Source: Bradyrhizobium sp. CB82 (GTDB lineage Bacteria > Pseudomonadota > Alphaproteobacteria > Rhizobiales > Xanthobacteraceae). From it: a stretch of DNA of 64,000 nucleotides. Below, in pieces: positions 59,351 through 64,000 of this stretch. The notes beneath the pieces were generated by a model. It saw nothing but the letters and a program-made list of their open reading frames with translations, was not told the origin of the DNA and did no database searches. Each line of letters begins with the position of its first letter. Position 1 is the first letter of the stretch. The stretch covers positions 682,001 through 746,000 of the forward strand of contig NZ_CP121650.1 of NCBI RefSeq assembly GCF_029714405.1, read 5' to 3'. The position numbers were made by a program, and so were the translations under genes.

Positions 59351-60013
59351 TCACGTCAGCACCTTCACCCCGCCGGACGACGTCACGCGGCCCTGGCGCA
59401 GCATGACGATCTGGGTGGCGAGCTGGCGCAGCTCGGCTGCGTCGTGGCTGACATAGACCATGGGGACATTGGCCTCGTCGCGCAGCCGTACCAGGTAGGG
59501 CAGGATCTCGAGCTTGCGGCCTTCGTCCAGCGCGCCGAGCGGCTCATCCAACAACAGCAGCCGCGGCTTGGACAACAGCGCACGTCCGAGCGCGACGCGC
59601 TGGCGTTCGCCGCCGGACAGCTTTCCGGGCCGACGGCCGAGCAGGGCGCCGATGTCGAGCAGATCGACAATGCGGTTCTCCTGCGCCGGATCATGCGCGA
59701 GGCGGTTCATCCGCCGGCCATAGTCGAGGTTCTGCGCGACATTCAGATGCGGAAACAGCCGCGCATCCTGAAACACGTAGCCGATGCGTCGGCGGTAAGC
59801 CGGGACATGGATGCCGGCCGCGGTGTCGTCGACGACGTCGCCGTCGATGACGATGCTGCCACGGTCCGGTCGCAACAGGCCTGCGATCATGTTGACCAGC
59901 GAGGTCTTGCCGGCACCGGATGCGCCGAACAGGCCGGTGACGCGGCCCTCGCTCGCGAACGACGCGTGAAGCGAGAACTCGCCGAGCTGTTTTTCGACAT
60001 CGACGCGCAGCAT
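59351..60013 (-). CDS. modC: molybdate ABC transporter ATP-binding protein, short form
   Basis: A 220-residue ATPase with Walker A FGASGAGKTSLVNM at about residue 33, Q-loop FQDARLFPHL, signature LSGGERQRVALGRAL, Walker B LLLLDEPLGALDEG and H-loop SHDAAELRQLA. The FQDARLFPHLNV motif is typical of ModC. The C-terminal MOP/TOBE domain of long ModC (about 350 residues) is absent, so molybdate-dependent regulation through it is lost. It starts 2 bases after modB ends. Confidence 0.88.
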   Translation of the reverse strand: MLRVDVEKQLGEFSLHASFASEGRVTGLFGASGAGKTSLVNMIAGLLRPDRGSIVIDGDVVDDTAAGIHVPAYRRRIGYVFQDARLFPHLNVAQNLDYGRRMNRLAHDPAQENRIVDLLDIGALLGRRPGKLSGGERQRVALGRALLSKPRLLLLDEPLGALDEGRKLEILPYLVRLRDEANVPMVYVSHDAAELRQLATQIVMLRQGRVTSSGGVKVLT

Positions 60014-60015
60014 GG

Positions 60016-60714
60016 TCAGTTTCCGTGCAGCCGTGCGGTCGCGCGCCGCGCGAACCATTCGGCCGCGATCAGCGCACCGAGCGCGAGCACGATCGAGATG
60101 ATCACGAGCCGTCCCGCCGCGGCGTCGCCGTCGGGCGTCTGGATCAGCGAATAGATGGCCGACGAGATCGTCTGAGTCTCGCCGGGAATGTTGGAGACGA
60201 AGGTGATGGTGGCGCCGAATTCGCCGATCGCCTTGGCAAAGCCGAGCACCATGCCGGCGAGCACGCCGGGAAGCGCGAGCGGCAGCGTGACCGTCAGGAA
60301 CACCTTCCAGGGCGCAGCACCCAGCGTCTCCGCGGCCTGCTCCAGCCTGCGGTCGATCGCCTCGATCGAGAGCCGGATAGGACGCACCAGCAGCGGAAAC
60401 GACATGATGCCGCAGGCGAGCGCGGCGCCGGTCCAGCGGAATGCGAAGACGATGCCGAGATGATCCGCAAGGAAGCTGCCGACGAGGCCGCGCCGGCCGA
60501 AGGTCAGGAGCAGGAGATAGCCGGTGACGACCGGCGGCAGCACCAGGGGCAGATGCACCAGCGCGTCGAGCATCGATTTGCCCCAGAAATCACGCCGCGC
60601 GAGCAGCCACGCCAGCGCGATGCCGAACGGCGTCGCCACCAGCGTCGCGATGACCGCGACCCGCAAGGAAAGCAGGATCGCGGTCCATTCGGCCGATGTG
60701 ATCGCGGACATCAA
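60016..60714 (-). CDS. modB: molybdate ABC transporter permease
   Basis: A 232-residue inner-membrane permease with about five helices. The EAA loop is DRRLEQAAETLGAAPWKVFL at about residue 125 and FAKAIGEFGATITFVSNIPG near 165 matches ModB closely. It lies 10 bases after modA and 2 before modC in one operon. Confidence 0.92.
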   Translation of the reverse strand: MMSAITSAEWTAILLSLRVAVIATLVATPFGIALAWLLARRDFWGKSMLDALVHLPLVLPPVVTGYLLLLTFGRRGLVGSFLADHLGIVFAFRWTGAALACGIMSFPLLVRPIRLSIEAIDRRLEQAAETLGAAPWKVFLTVTLPLALPGVLAGMVLGFAKAIGEFGATITFVSNIPGETQTISSAIYSLIQTPDGDAAAGRLVIISIVLALGALIAAEWFARRATARLHGN

Positions 60715-60724
60715 GTCGCAAGCA

Positions 60725-61510
60725 TCAAGTCGTGGGGGTGATCAGGAACTTGAAGCCGTACTTCTCGAGGATGGTCTTGGCCGTCGTCGAGCGCAGAAAG
60801 GCGAGATAGTCGTTGGCCTCGGGCTTCGCGGTCGCGGTCGCGGCGACCGGATAGATGATCGCAGGATGCGAATCGGCCGGGAAGGTGCCGACGATCTTGA
60901 CACCGGGTTCGACCTTGGCGTCGGTCGAATAGACGATGCCGAGCGCGGCCTCGCCGCGTGCTACCAGCGTCAGCGCGGCGCGCACACTCTCGGCCATCGC
61001 GAATTTCGGCTCGGCCGCCTGCCAGGCCCCTAACTTCTCCAGCGCGGCCTTGGCGTATTTGCCGACGGGTACCGACTTCACATCACCGGTCGCGATCTTA
61101 CCGTCGCCGGCGAGCTTTGCGAGATCGAAGCCCTGGGCGATGGTGACGTTGTTGATCTCTGAATCCTTCGGCGCGATCAGCACGATGCTGTTGCCGAGCA
61201 GGTTGACGCGGGTTGGCTCGTTGATGGTCTTTTTGGCCATCGCATAGTCCATCCAGTCGGTGTCAGCCGAAACGAACACGTCGGCGGGGGCGCCCTGCTC
61301 GATCTGCCTGGCGAGCACCGAGCTCGCGGCATAGCTGACCGTGAACTTGGCGCCGGTCTTGGCGGTGTACGCCGCGTCGATCTCGTCGAGCGCGCTCTTC
61401 ATCGAGGCGGCGGCGAAGACGGTGATTATCTTGTCCTCGGCTTGAGCCGGCGCGAGGGCCGCGCCAAGGAAGATCACAAAGGCGGTGAAAAATCCGGCAA
61501 TACGAAACAT
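60725..61510 (-). CDS. modA: molybdate ABC transporter periplasmic binding protein
   Basis: A 261-residue exported molybdate-binding protein. Signal peptide through APAQAED at about residue 25. Core motifs are ITVFAAASMKSALDEIDAAY, FTVSYAASSVLARQIEQGAP, ADVFVSADTDWMDYA and GEAALGIVYSTDAKV. First gene of modABC. Its ribosome binding site lies in a predicted leader hairpin (see 61514-61594), which may control translation. Confidence 0.92.
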   Translation of the reverse strand: MFRIAGFFTAFVIFLGAALAPAQAEDKIITVFAAASMKSALDEIDAAYTAKTGAKFTVSYAASSVLARQIEQGAPADVFVSADTDWMDYAMAKKTINEPTRVNLLGNSIVLIAPKDSEINNVTIAQGFDLAKLAGDGKIATGDVKSVPVGKYAKAALEKLGAWQAAEPKFAMAESVRAALTLVARGEAALGIVYSTDAKVEPGVKIVGTFPADSHPAIIYPVAATATAKPEANDYLAFLRSTTAKTILEKYGFKFLITPTT

Positions 61511-61513
61511 GGG

Positions 61514-61594
61514 AGCGCTCCGTCCGAGCTCGCGCGCGAAAACGCACGCGCAGATCTGGCGTTGGTGGGTCGGCCTGCGACGGACGGAAGCGCT
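61514..61594 (-). promoter_or_regulatory. structured 5' leader of modA
   Basis: On the minus strand AGCGCTTCCGTCCG (61594-61581) can pair with CGGACGGAGCGCT (61526-61514), giving 13 base pairs with one bulged T. The pairing encloses about 54 bases that contain a further GC-rich hairpin around a TTTT loop. The GGAG ribosome binding site of modA is in the closing arm, three bases before ATG at the arm's end. A translational switch is plausible; membership in the molybdenum-cofactor riboswitch class is untested. Confidence 0.45.
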
Positions 61595-61637
61595 GTTCCG
61601 CTAATCCCCGCAACGACTTACGGCCGGCAAGGATATC

Positions 61638-61654
61638 GCTACTCACAACATAGC
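61638..61654. promoter_or_regulatory. weak ModE-type dyad upstream of modA
   Basis: GCTA-N9-TAGC within ATATCGCTACTCACAACATA recalls the ModE/Mop half-site ATCGCTA. The second half-site is poor. It lies about 140 bases upstream of the modA start. Confidence 0.22.
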
Positions 61655-61695
61655 AGGCGGAGGCTTTAGGTCAAAGGCGACCGTTTGTCTAAGGC

Positions 61696-62165
61696 CTACT
61701 CGCTCGGCAGGATCGCGATCGAGACCGAATTCTCCTTCGCACCGCTGACCTGGAGCTTGCGGATGCCATGACAGTCGGTCGCGCCGCTGAAGGCCACGGG
61801 CCTCAGGAAATGCCCGTCCTGGACCACGTCGACCCAGGCGCCTGCCGAGAGGCTGATCGTATAGACGCCGGCCTTGGGTGCGGTCCTGAAGCTCGCAAAG
61901 CCGGCAAAGGTGCCGTCCTTCGGCGCGCGCTCCGGCGGGGAGGGCAGCCTGGCTTCGCCTGGCGCGACCAGCGCCAGCGTGATGGCTGATGAGGCAACGC
62001 CGCCTGCTCGCCGCCCGAGGCGAGATTGGCACGGTCCGGCGCGGTGAGCGCGGCGCGCTCCCGCTCGATCGGCCACTTGAACTTGTCACAGCCGCTCGGC
62101 TCTTCAGCAGCCAGAGCGGAGGTCGCACCGAGCGAAAGCGCGGCGAGGACAGTGAGGATGCGCAT
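61696..62165 (-). pseudogene. secreted protein gene interrupted by a frameshift
   Basis: The first half, in one frame, has a signal peptide MRILTVLAALSLGATSALA and EEPSGCDKFKWPIERERAAL to about 62010. The second half continues in another frame: VASSAITLALVAPGEARLPS, then APKDGTFAGFASFRTAPKAG and ends VSIAILPSE at 61696. The junction lies near GAGCAGGCGGCGTTGCC, a GC-rich run where one base has been gained or lost. Joined, the protein would be about 155 residues and look exported and intact. It could be a real pseudogene or a sequencing error. The family is not named. Confidence 0.62.
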
Positions 62166-62337
62166 GTCAAGTCTCATCGTTGGCCACGCAAAGGACGCGG
62201 GGCGTGCAGTCAGGTGTGTGGTCGAAGAACGGGACGCGCATCCCGACATGCCGCTTGCTTACGGCACAGCGACGAGCCGATCCTAGCGCATTCGCGTGAT
62301 GCCAACCACCTTCCCAGTCATCCCGACGGCAGTGACG

Positions 62338-63282
62338 CTACGGCTTCGCGTCCGGCGCGCGCAGCACGGCTTTGCAGGCGGCGGGCATTTGCGCCAGCGT
62401 CATCGGTGGCTTCGGCTTGGGTGGCTCCGCCGGTGGTTTGGGATGCAGCACGGCGTCGCTGAACCAGTAGGCGAGATCGGACGGCTTGCAGCCTTCGTCC
62501 TCGGATTGCGATGGCTGGCCCTGGCATTCGCCCGCGCCCGGAGGACAGCGCATGCGGATGTGGAAGTGATAGTCGTGCCCCCACCACGGCCGGATCTTCG
62601 ACAGCCAGGAGCGGTCGCCCTTGGCTTCGCGGCATAGCGCCTTCTTGATCGCGGCATTGACGAAGATGCGCTGCACCGCCGGCTCCTGTGCTGCATCGCG
62701 CAGCACCAGCACATGGCCAGGCGTGAACACCTTGGGATCGATATCGAGCCGGTCCTCGCGCACCATCATCACCGCGGACGTCTCCTCGCGCTCCTCGCGC
62801 GAGAGGCGATGGTCCGGCATCGGCGTCAGCCAGATGTCGGCATCGAGACCGATCTGGTGGCTGGCATGGCCCGACAGCGCAGGTCCGCCGCGCGGCTGGC
62901 CGATGTCGCCGACCAGGATGCCCGGCCAGCCGGCGTCCCTGTGCGCCTTGGCCGCGAGGCGCTTGATCAGCGCGATCATGTTGGGATGACCCCAGTTGCG
63001 ATTGCGCGACAGCCGCATCACCTGCCAGTTCTCGCCGTTGAGCGGCATCTCCTCCGCGCCCCCGATGCAGCCCTTGACGTAGGATCCGATGACATGCGCC
63101 GGCCCCGTCGAAGGCAGCAATTTTCGTGCGAACAGCTCCCTGGCGCCGATCTTGGGATCGTTGGGATTGGCGAGCGGCGGCAGCGGTTTTGGGTTGACGC
63201 TGCCCTTGTCCTGGGCCAGCGCGCCACCGGCGTTCAGGAGGACAAGCAGAAGCAGGAGGGGGGCGAGGCGGCAGGGACTCAT
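62338..63282 (-). CDS. mepA: penicillin-insensitive murein endopeptidase
   Basis: A 314-residue periplasmic LAS-family metallopeptidase that cuts D-Ala-meso-DAP cross-links in peptidoglycan. The signal peptide ends AGGALAQD at about residue 24. MepA motifs: VIGSYVKGCIGGAEEMPLNG, WGHPNMIALIKRL, LSGHASHQIGLDADIW (first zinc ligands) at about 140, and WWGHDYHFHIRMRCPPGAGE (second zinc site) at about 238. The Pro/Lys-rich C-terminus with MPAACKAVL is usual in rhizobia. Confidence 0.92.
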   Translation of the reverse strand: MSPCRLAPLLLLLVLLNAGGALAQDKGSVNPKPLPPLANPNDPKIGARELFARKLLPSTGPAHVIGSYVKGCIGGAEEMPLNGENWQVMRLSRNRNWGHPNMIALIKRLAAKAHRDAGWPGILVGDIGQPRGGPALSGHASHQIGLDADIWLTPMPDHRLSREEREETSAVMMVREDRLDIDPKVFTPGHVLVLRDAAQEPAVQRIFVNAAIKKALCREAKGDRSWLSKIRPWWGHDYHFHIRMRCPPGAGECQGQPSQSEDEGCKPSDLAYWFSDAVLHPKPPAEPPKPKPPMTLAQMPAACKAVLRAPDAKP

Positions 63283-63540
63283 GCTGGCATCCCTTATAAC
63301 CCAACGCCGCGTCGGGGTTAAGAATTAGGCTTGCGAGCGGACACCAGCGTTGGGCATCGCGCGATCGGCGCGGCACGCGCCGCCGGTCGCGATGATGGCG
63401 GTTGTTTGTCGCGGGTCGCGCCGCAAAGGTTCACTGCCCAAGGCCTGCTTGCGGCGGTGAAAGCCGCCCATGCGCCCACAACGAACCCGATCAGGACATG
63501 AGCGACTAATCGCGTGACGGGATCGAAAGGAGCGAGACAT

Positions 63541-64000
63541 ATGAAGGGAAGGAGATCTTGGATCAACACATCTTGGATCAGGACATCCTGGATCGGCCTG
63601 TTTGTTGCCTGCGGTATCGGCGTCTGCAGTGAAGCGGCCGCCGCGCAGCCGGCGACTCCGCTCGCGGGTTACAAGATCGAAGACAAATACACCCAGCGAT
63701 CGCCGGACGGCGCGACAACGATCGAGCAATATCTGAACAAGGATACGGACGACTGGAAATGGCAGTTCTGGGCGCGCCGTCAGGACACATTCACGCTGCT
63801 TGATCCGGAGCCGGCCGGCTATCCCGCGGACTTCATCTTCACCAACGATCTGAAATGGATCGTTCGCTTGCAAAAGACTGGCTCGGGCGAGTTGTCGCTC
63901 TATCTGTACCGCCTCGCTCCGCATGGCTACGTTCCCGCGAGCAAGAAGCCGCTCGGCGACCTGGCGTGGGCCTATCTGAAGACTCGTCCGGATTGGCAAA
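63541..64000 (+). CDS. secreted protein of unknown function (3' end outside window)
   Basis: 153 codons are visible and the frame is open to the window end. AAAGGAG precedes the ATG. The signal peptide is odd: after MKGRR come three five-residue repeats SWINT, SWIRT, SWIGL encoded by three 15-base repeats, then LFVACGIGVCSEAAAAQ. The mature part has DKYTQRSPDGATTIEQYLNK, WKWQFWARRQDTF and LVLYLY-like strands. No family is recognised. Confidence 0.7.
   Translation, partial: MKGRRSWINTSWIRTSWIGLFVACGIGVCSEAAAAQPATPLAGYKIEDKYTQRSPDGATTIEQYLNKDTDDWKWQFWARRQDTFTLLDPEPAGYPADFIFTNDLKWIVRLQKTGSGELSLYLYRLAPHGYVPASKKPLGDLAWAYLKTRPDWQ

Noticed and set aside
1..64000. CRISPR array, prophage, integrase-tRNA junction or complete insertion sequence
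   Set aside because: No regularly spaced repeats, phage structural genes, integrase or transposase motifs were found on either strand; only non-coding repeats occur.

Overview
The window looks like a chromosomal stretch of a Bradyrhizobium-type alphaproteobacterium (Rhizobiales, Nitrobacteraceae). The evidence is the high G+C, the gene families (Omp25-type barrel fused to an OprB porin, MHYT-PAS-GGDEF-EAL protein, FMN-binding glutamate-synthase-like protein, ECF sigma factor with a YCII partner, short ModC), two FixK-type operator palindromes, and intergenic palindromic repeats of a kind I recall from Bradyrhizobium genomes. The species assignment is inference. I see no rRNA, tRNA, CRISPR array, prophage or intact insertion sequence.

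Layout. 1-10 kb: an FAD monooxygenase cut by the window edge, a secreted Cys-repeat protein, an NADP-dependent reductase, a symporter/binding-protein pair, an ATP-grasp enzyme, ferredoxin-NADP reductase (fpr) behind a FixK-type box, and a membrane-anchored FMN glutamate-synthase-like protein. 10-15.5 kb: a TonB uptake locus (DUF2946 protein, TonB-dependent receptor, ExbB, ExbD, TonB) with a recognisable promoter. 15.8-20.3 kb: a coiled-coil protein behind a second FixK-type box, two small ORFs that may be one frameshifted gene, a decayed two-gene remnant, and a cyclic-di-GMP enzyme. 20.5-26.5 kb: a CorC/HlyC-type membrane protein, three TadE/TadG pilus-type genes, a relic of the argJ 3' end, a secreted DUF1194 protein, and two intergenic repeats. 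26.5-31.4 kb: an inositol-monophosphatase-family gene divergent from a four-gene ABC importer.

31.5-40 kb: small secreted proteins, a YCII/ECF sigma pair, and a tightly overlapping operon of NitT/TauT-type ATPase, permease, 2-hydroxyacid dehydrogenase and a double AprI/Inh-domain protein. Its binding-protein gene lies upstream, divergent from a creatininase-family gene. 40-46 kb: an Omp25/OprB fusion porin followed by a two-domain ABC permease and an ATPase with an AAA-associated C-terminal domain. No binding protein is encoded there, and a nested dyad with a Fur-like core lies upstream. 46-50 kb: an IclR regulator, MFS transporter and D-aminoacylase locus ending in the second copy of a MITE-like repeat. 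50-64 kb: mostly housekeeping genes: DUF4239 protein, RadC, intradiol dioxygenase, EamA exporter, AdaA-like regulator, methionine aminopeptidase, MscS channel, K+/H+ antiporter, PepSY protein, modABC with a structured modA leader, a frameshifted secreted protein, MepA, and a truncated secreted protein.

No wholly new defence or mobile system is evident. The most interesting items are the two FixK-type boxes, the binding-protein-less porin/ABC locus, the modA leader structure, the MITE-like repeat pair, and the relics of argJ and of an unidentified two-gene operon.
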